64,000 nt of DNA from Pyrobaculum sp. WP30 (GCA_001189275.1 CP012158.1:1116001-1180000); one strand, 5' to 3'; positions 1 to 8,602 are shown, counted from the stretch's first letter. The notes: generated from the sequence alone by a model not told the origin. Made by a program: numbers and translations.

Positions 1-1
1 G

Positions 2-586
2 GTGGAGGAGCTCGAGAAGGCCATGACCCGTAGAGTTACATGCGTCTGTTTCTTCGGAGGCGACCCGGCCCCCCAGACGGTGCACGCCCTGTTGGTGGCC
101 CGGAGAGCCGCCGAGAAGGGCGTAAGGGTCTGCTGGGAGACCAGCGGCCAGCTAGCGCCGCATCTCCTGGATAAGGTGGTGGAGGTCTCTCTTAAGACGG
201 GGGGTATAGTCAAGTTTGACCTTAAGGCCTTTACGCCGAGTGTCTACAAGGCGCTTACAGACGGCGAGGTGGACGTCGCCCTAAGGAATTTTAAAGTAGC
301 CGCCCGCCGCTTCCGAGAGAGGCCGGAGGTGCCGCTGGTGGTCGCCTCTATACTGCTTGTGCCGGGCTACGTCGACGAGGTGGAGGTAGACCTCTTAACC
401 AAGTTCGTAGCACAAATAAACCCGGAGATACCGACGCGTTTCTTAGCCTTCCACCCGGATTACATGCTCCGCGACTTGCCGCCTACGTCTAGGAGGCACG
501 CGGAGGCGGCGGTTAAAATCGCTAGGGAGAACGGCCTCGCGGAGGTGTCCCTGGGGAATGAGTGGCTCCTGGGCGACTACTACTGA
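2..586 (+). CDS. Radical SAM protein, C-terminal part (cut by window edge)
   Basis: The visible 194 residues resemble the rear part of a pyruvate formate-lyase-activating-enzyme-like radical SAM protein. A glycine-rich FFGGDPAPQ segment (the SAM-binding GGE-type motif) lies near residue 18. It is followed by alternating strands and helices, including WETSG, KFDLK and LVPGYVD, typical of the second half of the TIM barrel. The CxxxCxxC iron-sulfur motif is not in the window, so the gene almost certainly begins upstream and the GTG at position 2 is internal. Its end overlaps the end of the convergent Bax1 gene by 7 nt. Substrate unknown. Confidence 0.75.
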   Translation: MEELEKAMTRRVTCVCFFGGDPAPQTVHALLVARRAAEKGVRVCWETSGQLAPHLLDKVVEVSLKTGGIVKFDLKAFTPSVYKALTDGEVDVALRNFKVAARRFRERPEVPLVVASILLVPGYVDEVEVDLLTKFVAQINPEIPTRFLAFHPDYMLRDLPPTSRRHAEAAVKIARENGLAEVSLGNEWLLGDYY

Positions 587-1710
587 CGGCAATAGGGCTT
601 AACGTGTTTAAAGACGTCTTCCAGCCGGGGCCTCCCCTTAAACACCACCACGTTGGGGAGCAACTGCCTCCAGGTGGCCATGGCTAGCTCCTCATTGACA
701 AGGACCAGGAGGGGCTTCCCCACCTTGGCGATCTTTTCGTATTTCCGCCTGAGGTAGTCGGGGGTCCAGAACCCCACGATTTCGATGTATAGATCGCCTA
801 TTTTGAAGTCGGGGATGTAGACTCTGCCCCCGACGACGAGGACCTCGGGCTCTCGTTGCACAGGGCATACCCTGGAGACCTGCCGGTAGAACTCCTGCTC
901 TACGGAGCTGTCAAACTCCTCGGCCTCCGTGGGGTTCTTCGGCATGTCTGGAGCGGTGGCGTTGCTTTCTCTGAAGGTGTAGATTTTCTCGTTTAGCTTC
1001 ACCGCCGCCTCTATGCTCCACCGCCCGGCCGCTGTTATGTAGGGCACGAGCTTGGCGAGGCGGACGCCGTAGCGCTCTATCTGTCTAAGCGCCGAGGCGG
1101 GGCCGTCGAAGTGGAACTCCAAGTCGCCGCTTCTCTCCTCTGCTATATACATCAGCCTCAGACCCTTGACCGCCCTCACGAGGCTCTTCACGACAACGGG
1201 GGCGTTGGGCAACGTGGCCTTGACGTAGAGCGACTTGAAGAGGAGGGTCTGGATGAGGGCCAAGTTGTAGCGCCGCACCAGCTCAGCGGGGTCGACCCCC
1301 GGCGGCTTCAACACGGCTCTGTTCTCCTCGTACGCCTTCATGAACAGCCTCTTCACCTCTGCGGCGCCCATGCGCAGCTTAGCCGCGGCGGCTTCGAAGA
1401 TCTTCTCCCGCTCCTCCGGCGTAAGTGGGAAGCCCGCGGCGGAGGACGCCTTGAACACCTCCAGCCTCACCCGCGCCACCAGGCGGCTGTCCACCTCCTC
1501 CACCTCCATCAGTTGCTCCACAAGCCTTGCGAGACCGCCCAGTAGCTTCCTGTCCCCTCTGAGCGCCTCCACGGCTTTTCTGAAGTCGCCTAGGGTTTTC
1601 GCTCCCCGGGCCGCCTCAAGCACCTCCGCCGCCGCGGACACGTCTGAAAGATAGGCCGGCTTGATCTCCTTGCCCCGCCTTGTGACTCGTAGGTAGTCTA
1701 GGGGTATCAC
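580..1710 (-). CDS. bax1: Bax1-type nuclease (DUF790), XPB partner
   Basis: This 376-residue protein matches the archaeal Bax1 family, which binds the XPB helicase and supplies a nuclease for archaeal nucleotide excision repair (known for the family). The C-terminal 100 residues hold the nuclease-like core: YIPDFKIGDLYIEIVGFW followed by a basic helix and a KPLLVLVNEE strand, i.e. the D...E-x-(V) arrangement of PD-(D/E)XK enzymes. The N-terminal two thirds is helical and lysine/arginine rich. Its ATG overlaps the XPB stop codon (4 nt), so the two are co-translated, which fits a physical partnership. Confidence 0.85.
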   Translation of the reverse strand: MIPLDYLRVTRRGKEIKPAYLSDVSAAAEVLEAARGAKTLGDFRKAVEALRGDRKLLGGLARLVEQLMEVEEVDSRLVARVRLEVFKASSAAGFPLTPEEREKIFEAAAAKLRMGAAEVKRLFMKAYEENRAVLKPPGVDPAELVRRYNLALIQTLLFKSLYVKATLPNAPVVVKSLVRAVKGLRLMYIAEERSGDLEFHFDGPASALRQIERYGVRLAKLVPYITAAGRWSIEAAVKLNEKIYTFRESNATAPDMPKNPTEAEEFDSSVEQEFYRQVSRVCPVQREPEVLVVGGRVYIPDFKIGDLYIEIVGFWTPDYLRRKYEKIAKVGKPLLVLVNEELAMATWRQLLPNVVVFKGRPRLEDVFKHVKPYCRQ

Positions 1711-3062
1711 GCCACGCCCTTCTTCCGTCTCTTGGCTGTGTTGACCTCCCTGGTGCTGGCGGTGATCACCTCATATATCTTCGCCTTGTGGGGTTTGAGC
1801 CTGAGGGCTCTGCCCATCCTCTGTATGAACTGCCTCGCGCTTGATGTACCGCCTAGTATCACCACCACGTCGACGTCGGGCACATCGACGCCTTCGTCGA
1901 GCACCTTCCCCGTGACAAGCGCCTTGAGCTCTCCTCTTCTGAAGGCGGCCATTATCTGCTCCCTCTCGTGTCCCGAGATGTCGTGCGTGACCAGGGGAAT
2001 CAGGTACCGTTCAGACACGGCGCGCGCCAACGACGTGTATTCGGTAAATATGAGGATTTTGGATCCCCGGTGCCTCGCCAGTATGTCCCCCACCGCCTCC
2101 ACCTTGGCGCGTGTCTCAAATATGAGGCGCCTCATGCCGTGCCACGCCTCCAAAGCCTCCCTAGCCCGGGGGTCGCGGCCCGACATCACCACCAGCTTCT
2201 GGAAGTCGCTGGGGGATCTGAACCTAAGACCCCTGCCCCGGATGTAGCTGAGGTACTTCTTCTCCAGCTCCTTGTAGAGGGCCCTCTCCTCCTCGGTGAG
2301 TTGCACCTTCACCACCTCCACCTCGTAATCAGCGGTCCAGACGCCCCTTATCTCAGACGCCGAAATCCTGTAGACCACGGGCCCCACCAGCCAGTCCAGG
2401 TCGACGTGTAGCCCGTCGGAGCGCTCCGGCGTGGCGGTGAGGCCTAAGCGATGAGGCGCGGGGCTCAGCTCGGCGATTTGGCGGTAGGAGGGGGAGGGGA
2501 GGTGGTGCACCTCGTCGAAGACGAGGAGCTTGAACCTGTTGCCCAGTTGCTCTATTGCCACATATGCCGAGTCGTAGGTAATCACCGTGATGCAGCTCTC
2601 CCTCTTCTCCTCGCCGTACCACACCCCCACGCGGCCGGGGAAGTGCTGAGCCAGCTTCGCCCTCCACTGCTCCACCAGCTCCACGGTGGGAACCACCACA
2701 AGCGCGGGCTCGCCCAGCTTGGCAATCGCCGCGATGGCCACGTGGGTCTTCCCGGCGCCTGTGGGCATAACCACGACGCCTTTCTTGGTCTTCATCCACG
2801 CCGCGAGGGCTTGCTCCTGGTAGCTCCTCAGCTTAACCTCAGATGCCGCCTTCACTTCCTTGCACTGCGGAGACCAGACGCGGTCCTCCACGGAGGACGC
2901 TGTGGCCAGCGCCACCGAGAGTATGCGCGGGTAGTAGATGGCGAGCGCCCGGTATTTGCCGACGCGGGAGTCGAACTTCAGGAAGGATAGGCGTTTCAAC
3001 TCGCTGGGGATGTCCCCCTCAAGTAGGACGGTCCCCCGGTCCCAAGACAGTATTAATCCCAC
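1707..3062 (-). CDS. xpb: XPB DNA helicase
   Basis: A superfamily 2 helicase of 451 residues from the GTG at 3062. It has Walker A PTGAGKT, the DExH box DEVHH, motif III LTATPER, and C-terminal motifs around TGKVLDEGVDVP and QFIQRMGRALR. The short N-terminal damage-recognition-like domain of about 75 residues is present. In archaea XPB unwinds DNA with Bax1. An in-frame start 117 nt further upstream (3179) would overlap the ornithine cyclodeaminase gene by 127 nt in a low-complexity arginine-rich frame, so I chose the GTG, which gives a 10-nt overlap. Confidence 0.88.
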   Translation of the reverse strand: MGLILSWDRGTVLLEGDIPSELKRLSFLKFDSRVGKYRALAIYYPRILSVALATASSVEDRVWSPQCKEVKAASEVKLRSYQEQALAAWMKTKKGVVVMPTGAGKTHVAIAAIAKLGEPALVVVPTVELVEQWRAKLAQHFPGRVGVWYGEEKRESCITVITYDSAYVAIEQLGNRFKLLVFDEVHHLPSPSYRQIAELSPAPHRLGLTATPERSDGLHVDLDWLVGPVVYRISASEIRGVWTADYEVEVVKVQLTEEERALYKELEKKYLSYIRGRGLRFRSPSDFQKLVVMSGRDPRAREALEAWHGMRRLIFETRAKVEAVGDILARHRGSKILIFTEYTSLARAVSERYLIPLVTHDISGHEREQIMAAFRRGELKALVTGKVLDEGVDVPDVDVVVILGGTSSARQFIQRMGRALRLKPHKAKIYEVITASTREVNTAKRRKKGVA

Positions 3063-3916
3063 AGAACCTCCACGCCGGCGCCGAGCTTTTTGGCCCTCTC
3101 CAGCACGTAATGCGCCATGGACACGTCGAAGAGGGGGTTCCCCACGGACTTGTAGACCTTCACCTCGCCGAAGCGGCACTCAGCTCCTCTCAGGTAATCG
3201 CCTATGTACACCCACCGGTCGCCGACGTCGTCGCTCTCCTCAGTGGCGTGGGGGTTGTCGACCAGCATGCATCCGGCCCTCCTCTTCACCTCGTCGTCTA
3301 GCTCCCTCACGGGACGCGGCGCGCCGACCGAGATCACCACGGCGCCGCTCCTCACCCCCTTCACGACGGGGCTCCTCGACGTGGTGGCGGAGATCACCAA
3401 GTCGCTCCCCAGAGCCTCAGCCAAAGAGACTGCAACAGCGCTGTGTCTCCGCGCCACCTCTCTGGCTCTCTCCTCCGCTACGTCGAATACTTTGAACCGG
3501 GCGTTGGGGTAAAGCGCCTTGAAAACCCTCAAGTGGTACTCAGCCTGGAGCCCAGCCCCCACGACTCCCACCTCTCTGGGGTCGGCCCCTAGGGCCTTTG
3601 CGGCCACTGCGCTTGCGGCGGCCGTCCTCCAGCCGGTGAGCTGAGTGCCGTTTATGAGGGCTAGGGGGACGCCTCTCTCGGGGTCGAAGACGACGACCAC
3701 GGCCTTCACACGCGGCGTGGCCTTGGGGTATATGCCAACCAGCTTAACCGCTATGCCGGCTCCGGCTATGTAACCGACCATGGGGGCAAACCAGGTCTCG
3801 CCTATTGTGAGGGCTTGGCGGGGTAGGAACTGGGCCTCTGCGAAGTAGGCTCTTCTTATGGCCTCCACAGCCTCGTGCGGGTCGACGAGGGGGTCGATGT
3901 TGGGCAGAAGAAGCAT
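3053..3916 (-). CDS. Ornithine cyclodeaminase / mu-crystallin family protein
   Basis: A 287-residue NAD(P)-dependent enzyme of the ornithine cyclodeaminase/alanine dehydrogenase fold. Visible hallmarks are GWRTAAASAVAAKALG after residue 90, the dinucleotide-binding VGAGLQAEYHL, the SATTSRSPV loop and the C-terminal KSVGNPLFD motif. Members deaminate ornithine to proline, reduce cyclic imino acids, or act as alanine dehydrogenases; the residues seen do not separate these. A TATA-like ATTTAAAA lies about 20 nt upstream of the ATG. It is the first gene of an apparent operon with xpb and bax1. Confidence 0.85.
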   Translation of the reverse strand: MLLLPNIDPLVDPHEAVEAIRRAYFAEAQFLPRQALTIGETWFAPMVGYIAGAGIAVKLVGIYPKATPRVKAVVVVFDPERGVPLALINGTQLTGWRTAAASAVAAKALGADPREVGVVGAGLQAEYHLRVFKALYPNARFKVFDVAEERAREVARRHSAVAVSLAEALGSDLVISATTSRSPVVKGVRSGAVVISVGAPRPVRELDDEVKRRAGCMLVDNPHATEESDDVGDRWVYIGDYLRGAECRFGEVKVYKSVGNPLFDVSMAHYVLERAKKLGAGVEVLWD

Positions 3917-3936
3917 GTCTCTTCCACTTCCCTTTT

Positions 3937-4578
3937 TTAAATCTTATTTATTACATAGGCGAAGAAGGCTGTGGATGCAGCAAGTATTAAGAAGACGAGG
4001 GGCGGGTTGTCGGCGGCGGGTAGCCAGCTTAGATTCATTCCGTAGAAGCTCGTGATTACTACAGCCGGCGTAGCCACCGTGCCTAGCCACGTCAGCTTCT
4101 TTATGGAGATGTCGAGAGAGAGTTGTATGATTGAGGCGTATAGGAGACGTACGTCTCTGGCGTACCGCCTCACCATGTAGGCCTTGCGTAGGAGTCTACG
4201 GGCTTGGTAGTAGGGCCGGTGTCGTATGAAGCCGCGTTGGAGGAGTCCTTTCGCGGTGGCGTACAGCTGGATGGCTGTGTAGTGGAGCTGGTGCGCCATG
4301 TAGGACGTCGTGTAGACCTCGCCGGGGTCCACCTTTTCCTCTGTCTCTAGTCTGTATTCTAACTTGTCGAGGAGGGACTCCGCCTCTCTGAGGGCCTTGG
4401 CGAGGTTGTCCAAGGCTTTATCTAGGGCCTCCTGGACCGTGGCGTAGGGTCCTTTAACAACTTTGCCGGAGGCGTCTAATACCAGCTCTACCTCTTCTTC
4501 CTTCACCTCTCCTTCTCTGACCTCTACCATGGGTAGCTGGACGACGGTGTGTTCGTTTTCGGTAAATATATAGGCCAT
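3937..4578 (-). CDS. CorA-like divalent cation transporter, short form
   Basis: This 213-residue protein ends with two transmembrane helices separated by the YGMN signature of CorA magnesium channels (around residue 180), preceded by a long helical stalk. The usual MPE after GMN is missing: the loop reads SWLPAADNPP. The family normally has about 300-350 residues, so the cytoplasmic N-terminal domain is reduced. I start at the ATG at 4578 because a TATA box lies 20-26 nt upstream; the frame stays open further upstream but reads as an arginine/glutamine-rich run over the divergent gene. Substrate uncertain. Confidence 0.7.
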   Translation of the reverse strand: MAYIFTENEHTVVQLPMVEVREGEVKEEEVELVLDASGKVVKGPYATVQEALDKALDNLAKALREAESLLDKLEYRLETEEKVDPGEVYTTSYMAHQLHYTAIQLYATAKGLLQRGFIRHRPYYQARRLLRKAYMVRRYARDVRLLYASIIQLSLDISIKKLTWLGTVATPAVVITSFYGMNLSWLPAADNPPLVFLILAASTAFFAYVINKI

Positions 4579-4597
4579 GGCTTTCTTACCATCGTGG

Positions 4598-4606
4598 GTT
4601 ATAAAG
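4598..4606. promoter_or_regulatory. Shared bidirectional TATA box between corA-like and CPBP genes
   Basis: GTTATAAAG reads as CTTTATAAC on the other strand, so a single box can serve both directions. It lies about 24 nt before the minus-strand ATG (4578) and about 30 nt before the plus-strand TTG (4633), as expected for leaderless crenarchaeal transcripts. Confidence 0.55.
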
Positions 4607-4632
4607 AAAACGTCGGCGGGGCGGCGGCGGTT

Positions 4633-5091
4633 TTGTTGGCCACGGCGGTTTTGGCAACGGCGCCAAGGCCCCTCGGCCATCTGGCCCTCCTAGCCGCTCT
4701 GCCTCTTTTCCGCAGGCGGGTCGTCTGGACGCGTTTTGAGCCCTCCTTCATCGCCTCGGCGGCTGTTGCCTACCTAGGCGCCTTTCTGTTGGACTTCTTC
4801 TTCGTGGGGATACCCCGCGAGAGGCCGCCGTGGTGGCAGGTGGTTGTCTTGGCGCCGTTGGCCGAGGAGCTGGTGTTCAGAGCCTTGGCCTTCGCCTTTC
4901 TGCCGCCTATCCTGGCGTGGATCTTTGCAGTGGTGATATTCGGCGTGTTGCACCCAGCAAACCCCCTCGTGGCTTCACTATACGGCGCCTCTCTTGCGTT
5001 TATGTACCGCGGCGGCGGCTACGCGGCGTCTACGGCTCTCCACGCCTTCAACAACGCCCTCTGGCTGGCCCTAGCTACAGGCCTCCTCTAG
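4633..5091 (+). CDS. CPBP-family intramembrane metalloprotease
   Basis: A polytopic membrane protein of about 152 residues with the CPBP/Abi signature: the EELVFRAL motif in the middle, a following helix containing GVLHPAN, and a C-terminal STALHAFNN. These glutamates and histidines form the metal site in the Rce1-like family, which cleaves CAAX-type or other membrane-associated substrates. The start is uncertain: the TTG at 4633 fits the TATA distance, while a GTG at 4594 or 4549 would add residues that read poorly and overlap the divergent promoter. The 3' end overlaps the convergent radical SAM gene by 21 nt. Confidence 0.75.
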   Translation: MLATAVLATAPRPLGHLALLAALPLFRRRVVWTRFEPSFIASAAVAYLGAFLLDFFFVGIPRERPPWWQVVVLAPLAEELVFRALAFAFLPPILAWIFAVVIFGVLHPANPLVASLYGASLAFMYRGGGYAASTALHAFNNALWLALATGLL

Positions 5092-6504
5092 GTACTTTAG
5101 GTACCTCCGCCGGAGCTCCTCAGGCGGGTAAAACGCCTTGACGTGGCCCCAGGGGAGGGGATCCTCCCTAGGCTTAAAGACGTAGTCGAACAGCCCTTCC
5201 CTCAACGCCCGTCTCCAATAGCCCGGCGGTGAGGTGGCGGCCGCCTCTATGTGCCGCGCCACGTCGCGGCCGCCGAGAGATATGGCGGCCTGCACGGCGC
5301 CGAGGACCGGGTCGTAGAAGGAGAAGTCGCCGCGGTGCACCCGCCTTAGGTGCTCAATCTTCTCCCTTAAGTAGGCGAGGGGGGCCATGGGGCTGTATTG
5401 AAGGGGGGTCTGGGGCTTGGGGATGAAGGGGTTGACGCTGAGCGAGACGGCCCCCGCGACCTTCCTCACCTCCTTCATAAGCGAGGTGACTTCCTCCAAG
5501 TCCGCCGGCCGCTCGCAGGGGAGCCCCACCATTAGGTAGAGCTTCAGCCTCATGCCGAGCTCCCCCGCCTTCTTGGCCACCCTCAACACGTCTTCGTCTG
5601 TTATCTCCTTCCCCAACGCCCTCCTCAACCTCTCGCTGGCCTCCGGCGCTATGGTCAACGTTCTCTGCCCAACGGCGGCGAGGAGCTCGACAGCCTCTTC
5701 GTCTAGTAGCTCGGCCCGCATGGAGGGCAGAGATAGGCGGAGGCCCCGCCTCGCCGCCTCCGCAAGAAGCTCCTTGAAACCGGGGTGGGCGTTGGCCGTC
5801 AAGGCTACTATTGACGGTCTCACCCCGTATTTAGAACGGAGCCTCTCCGCCTCGTCAAGCACAACGCGCCAGTCGCGTGGCCTGTACGGCTTTGTGACGT
5901 AGCTCTCCATGCAGAACAGGCAGGAGTAGGGGCACCCCCTAGCCAGCTCCACGGCGAGACTGAAAGCCGCCTCGGGCTCCGGCATCCTCCGGTAGTCCGG
6001 CTCCACGTGTTTAGCGTATTTGACCTCCACGGGATGAGGCCCCCTTGCCGGGTAGTAGAGCCCCTCCGCCTCGTCGCCCGTGGCAAGGTACTGCACCAGG
6101 GGGCCCCACAGAGGCTCAAGCTCCCCCACGGCCGCGGCGTCTGCGAACTCAGCCAGCGGCTCCGGATTGGCGGCGACGGGCGGCCCCCCGACCACCAGCT
6201 TCGGCCTCCTCCGGTCCGCCGCGCGTGGAGGTATGCCGGCGTCTATCAACATCTTGACTAGGTTTACGTAGTCTAGTTCGTAATGTACAGTCGCCACGAT
6301 GTAGTCAAAATGGGCAAGGGGGGTTCCGTCCTCCACGCCGTGGGGTCCTTTGTCGACGGTAAAACGCTCGACGTAGAACCCTTCGTCTTGCAACTTAAAA
6401 TACAGCATGTGGTACACAGCAGACGACATGGCGACTCGATACGTGGAGGGGTAGAGCAGAGCCACCTTCACGGCGGCTTTGCGGTAGGCGACGCGGCGCA
6501 CCAC
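5071..6504 (-). CDS. B12-binding domain / radical SAM protein
   Basis: A 477-residue protein with an N-terminal cobalamin-binding-like Rossmann domain (VALLYPSTYRVAMSS at the start, VGGPPVAANPEPL near residue 105). A radical SAM core follows, with RGCPYSCLFC (the CxxxCxxC cluster motif) near residue 190 and a GLPCERPAD strand later. This architecture occurs in many archaeal enzymes that methylate or rearrange unactivated carbons; the substrate cannot be told. A TTTTTAAAG box about 21 nt upstream supports the GTG start, and overlaps the promoter of the divergent PsiE-like gene. Confidence 0.8.
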   Translation of the reverse strand: MVRRVAYRKAAVKVALLYPSTYRVAMSSAVYHMLYFKLQDEGFYVERFTVDKGPHGVEDGTPLAHFDYIVATVHYELDYVNLVKMLIDAGIPPRAADRRRPKLVVGGPPVAANPEPLAEFADAAAVGELEPLWGPLVQYLATGDEAEGLYYPARGPHPVEVKYAKHVEPDYRRMPEPEAAFSLAVELARGCPYSCLFCMESYVTKPYRPRDWRVVLDEAERLRSKYGVRPSIVALTANAHPGFKELLAEAARRGLRLSLPSMRAELLDEEAVELLAAVGQRTLTIAPEASERLRRALGKEITDEDVLRVAKKAGELGMRLKLYLMVGLPCERPADLEEVTSLMKEVRKVAGAVSLSVNPFIPKPQTPLQYSPMAPLAYLREKIEHLRRVHRGDFSFYDPVLGAVQAAISLGGRDVARHIEAAATSPPGYWRRALREGLFDYVFKPREDPLPWGHVKAFYPPEELRRRYLKYLEEACS

Positions 6505-6532
6505 AGTTTTAAACTTCTCTCTTTAAAAACCC

Positions 6533-6970
6533 GTGGATCTGTTAAGACTGTTGCGGAAGGGGGAGCACATTACGTATGTCGTAGTCCTGTTTTTAACGGC
6601 GTTGTTGCTGGTTCTTTCGCTTTATCTCGCCCTTTCCCGCCTCGCCGAGCTCTACGCGGCGGTCTCGGCACATCGCGACGTGCTTGCACAAGCTATCTAC
6701 AACGCGCTTTCCGACATCTTTCTCGTCATTGTCTTCATCGAACTCATCGACACCTTTATAACATATATCGAACAGAAGCGAATAGTTGTGTATAAGATCA
6801 TAGACGTGGCCCTGGTGGCCCTCGCGAGAGAGCTCTTTATATATCTGGCGCCGGTGAACAAGGAGTTTCAATTTGACAAAGCCATCGCCATTGTGGCGGC
6901 GACTTTTGTGGTTGGCCTTGTGGACTACCTACAGCGCAGGGCGCTGAGGACCGAGGCGCGGAGGAGGTAA
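6533..6970 (+). CDS. PsiE-like integral membrane protein
   Basis: 145 residues with four predicted membrane helices: one at residues 14-35, a second in LSDIFLVIVFIELIDTF, a third in VALVALARELFIYL and a fourth in AIAIVAATFVVGLVDYL, ending in a basic tail. The pattern, with charged residues inside the helices (ELID, RELF), resembles the phosphate-starvation-inducible PsiE family, whose biochemical role is unknown. A GTTTTAAAC box lies about 21 nt upstream of the GTG start. Downstream is the S24e operon, which has its own TATA-like ATTTATTAA. Confidence 0.65.
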   Translation: MDLLRLLRKGEHITYVVVLFLTALLLVLSLYLALSRLAELYAAVSAHRDVLAQAIYNALSDIFLVIVFIELIDTFITYIEQKRIVVYKIIDVALVALARELFIYLAPVNKEFQFDKAIAIVAATFVVGLVDYLQRRALRTEARRR

Positions 6971-7000
6971 AAATTTATTAACGGACCCCTTTCAACGTTC

Positions 7001-7369
7001 GTGTCGGCGGAGTCTTTCAACATTCTGAACATCAGGGAGAACAAGTTGCTGGGGCGAAGGGAGGTGCTGGTCGATGCGGCGCATCCAACGACCTCCACCC
7101 CCACTAGGCAGGCGGTGAGGGAGTGGGTGGCGAAGCAACTCGGCGTCGACGTGGTGAACGTGTTTGTGAGGAGGATAAGGACCGACTACGGCGTGGGGAG
7201 GTCCGTGGCGGAGGTGCACATCTACGGCGATTCGAAGCTGGCCAGGGCCCTTGAGCCTCTGTACGTACTGGCTAGGAACCTCGGCGAGGAGGGCAAGAAG
7301 CTGCTGGAGGAGGCTAGAAAGAAGAGGGCTGAGCGCAGGGAGAAGAGGAGGAAGAAGAGGAAGAAGTAA
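7001..7369 (+). CDS. rps24e: Ribosomal protein S24e
   Basis: 122 residues. The beta-alpha-beta core matches S24e: an N-terminal NILNIRENKLLGRREVLV, the THPTTSTPTR-like segment (AHPTTSTPTR) that contacts rRNA, and RTDYGVGRSVAEVHIY. The tail is strongly basic (RRKKRKK), as expected for a small-subunit protein. It starts with GTG about 25 nt after a TATA-like AAATTTATTAA. It heads an operon with S27ae and Kae1, an order conserved in many archaea. Confidence 0.95.
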   Translation: MSAESFNILNIRENKLLGRREVLVDAAHPTTSTPTRQAVREWVAKQLGVDVVNVFVRRIRTDYGVGRSVAEVHIYGDSKLARALEPLYVLARNLGEEGKKLLEEARKKRAERREKRRKKRKK

Positions 7370-7370
7370 T

Positions 7371-7568
7371 ATGTCTAAGAAGACCCCCGCCCAGAAGGAG
7401 AAGAAGTTGCCGCGAGCCGCCGCTTGGTACGAGCTAGACCTGCAGAAGGGGGTGTTCCGGTTCAAGAACAAGTTCTGCCCCAAGTGCGGCTCCGTCATGG
7501 CTTTCCACAGAGAGCCGGTGCCTAGGTGGCACTGCGGCAGGTGCGGATTCACCCAGTTCCAGAGGTAG
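7371..7568 (+). CDS. rps27ae: Ribosomal protein S27ae
   Basis: A 65-residue zinc-ribbon protein of the small ribosomal subunit. The zinc ligands are two CxxC pairs, CPKC near residue 36 and CGRC near residue 55. The lysine-rich start (SKKTPAQKEKK) is typical of archaeal S27ae, which lacks the fused ubiquitin of eukaryotes. Its ATG lies 1 nt after the S24e stop, and its TAG stop shares one base with the GTG start of kae1. Confidence 0.95.
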   Translation: MSKKTPAQKEKKLPRAAAWYELDLQKGVFRFKNKFCPKCGSVMAFHREPVPRWHCGRCGFTQFQR

Positions 7569-8584
7569 TGCTTGTTCTAGGCGTAGAGTCCACCGCACAC
7601 ACCTTCAGCCTCGGCCTCGTAGAAGACGGGAGGATCCTGGGCCAGGTGGGGAGGACCTACACACCGCCGAGCGGCGTCGGGATTCACCCCCGCGAGGCCG
7701 CGGAGCACCACGCCCGCCACGCCCCGGCGCTTCTGCGCCAGCTTCTGGGCACATACGGCGTTGATCTTCGGGACATAGACGTGGTGGCCTATGCGGCGGG
7801 CCCCGGGCTTGGGCCTGCCTTGAGAATCGGCGCGGTGCTGGCCCGCGCCTTGGCTATTAAACTCGGCGTCCCGCTGGTGCCTGTGCACCACGGCGTTGCT
7901 CACATCGAGGTGGCGAGGTACGCGACGGCGGCCTGCGACCCGTTGGTGCTTCTGATCTCCGGGGGCCACACGGTCATTGCCGGCTACTCCGATGGGCGGT
8001 ACCGGGTATTCGGCGAGACGCTGGACGTGGCCATCGGCAACGCCATAGACGTATTTGCGAGGGAGGTGGGGCTGGGGTTCCCCGGCGTTCCTGCGGTGGA
8101 GAAATGCGCCGAGTCCTCCGACGGCATAATGCCCTTCCCCATGCCCATAGTGGGGCAGGACCTGTCCTACGCCGGGCTCGCCACCTACGCCCTTCAGCTG
8201 GTGAAGAGGGGAGTCCCCCTGCCGGTTGTATGTAAGTCGCTGGTTGAAACCGCGTATTATATGTTGGCTGAGGTCACGGAGAGGGCGCTTGCCTTTACTA
8301 AGAAGAGGGAGCTCGTGGTTGCCGGCGGCGTGGCTAGGAGCAGGCACCTTAGGGAGATACTGCAGGCCGTTGGGGAGGAACACGGGGCGGAGGTGAAGGT
8401 GGTGCCCGACGAATACGCGGGGGACAACGGCGCCATGATAGCGCTGACGGGGTACTACGCGTATCGACGCGGTGTCTACACCACGCCTGAGCGTAGCTTC
8501 GTGCGTCAGAGGTGGAGGCTTGACAACATCGACGTGCCGTGGTTCCACGACCTATGTGCCGACATTAAGGCAATAGATAAATAA
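7568..8584 (+). CDS. kae1: tRNA N6-threonylcarbamoyltransferase Kae1 (KEOPS)
   Basis: Kae1 transfers threonylcarbamoyl to A37 of ANN-decoding tRNAs as the catalytic subunit of KEOPS. The 338-residue protein has the ASKHA ATPase fold: VLGVESTAHTFS at the start, YAAGPGLGPALRIG, the iron-binding PVHHGVAHIE (HxxxH), LLISGGHT, and VVAGGVARSRHLRE. The GTG overlapping the S27ae stop by one nucleotide gives the family length. There is no Bud32 kinase fusion at the C terminus, so that subunit must be encoded elsewhere. Confidence 0.93.
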   Translation: MLVLGVESTAHTFSLGLVEDGRILGQVGRTYTPPSGVGIHPREAAEHHARHAPALLRQLLGTYGVDLRDIDVVAYAAGPGLGPALRIGAVLARALAIKLGVPLVPVHHGVAHIEVARYATAACDPLVLLISGGHTVIAGYSDGRYRVFGETLDVAIGNAIDVFAREVGLGFPGVPAVEKCAESSDGIMPFPMPIVGQDLSYAGLATYALQLVKRGVPLPVVCKSLVETAYYMLAEVTERALAFTKKRELVVAGGVARSRHLREILQAVGEEHGAEVKVVPDEYAGDNGAMIALTGYYAYRRGVYTTPERSFVRQRWRLDNIDVPWFHDLCADIKAIDK

Positions 8585-8602
8585 GAGAGGTTACAAGCTG
8601 CC

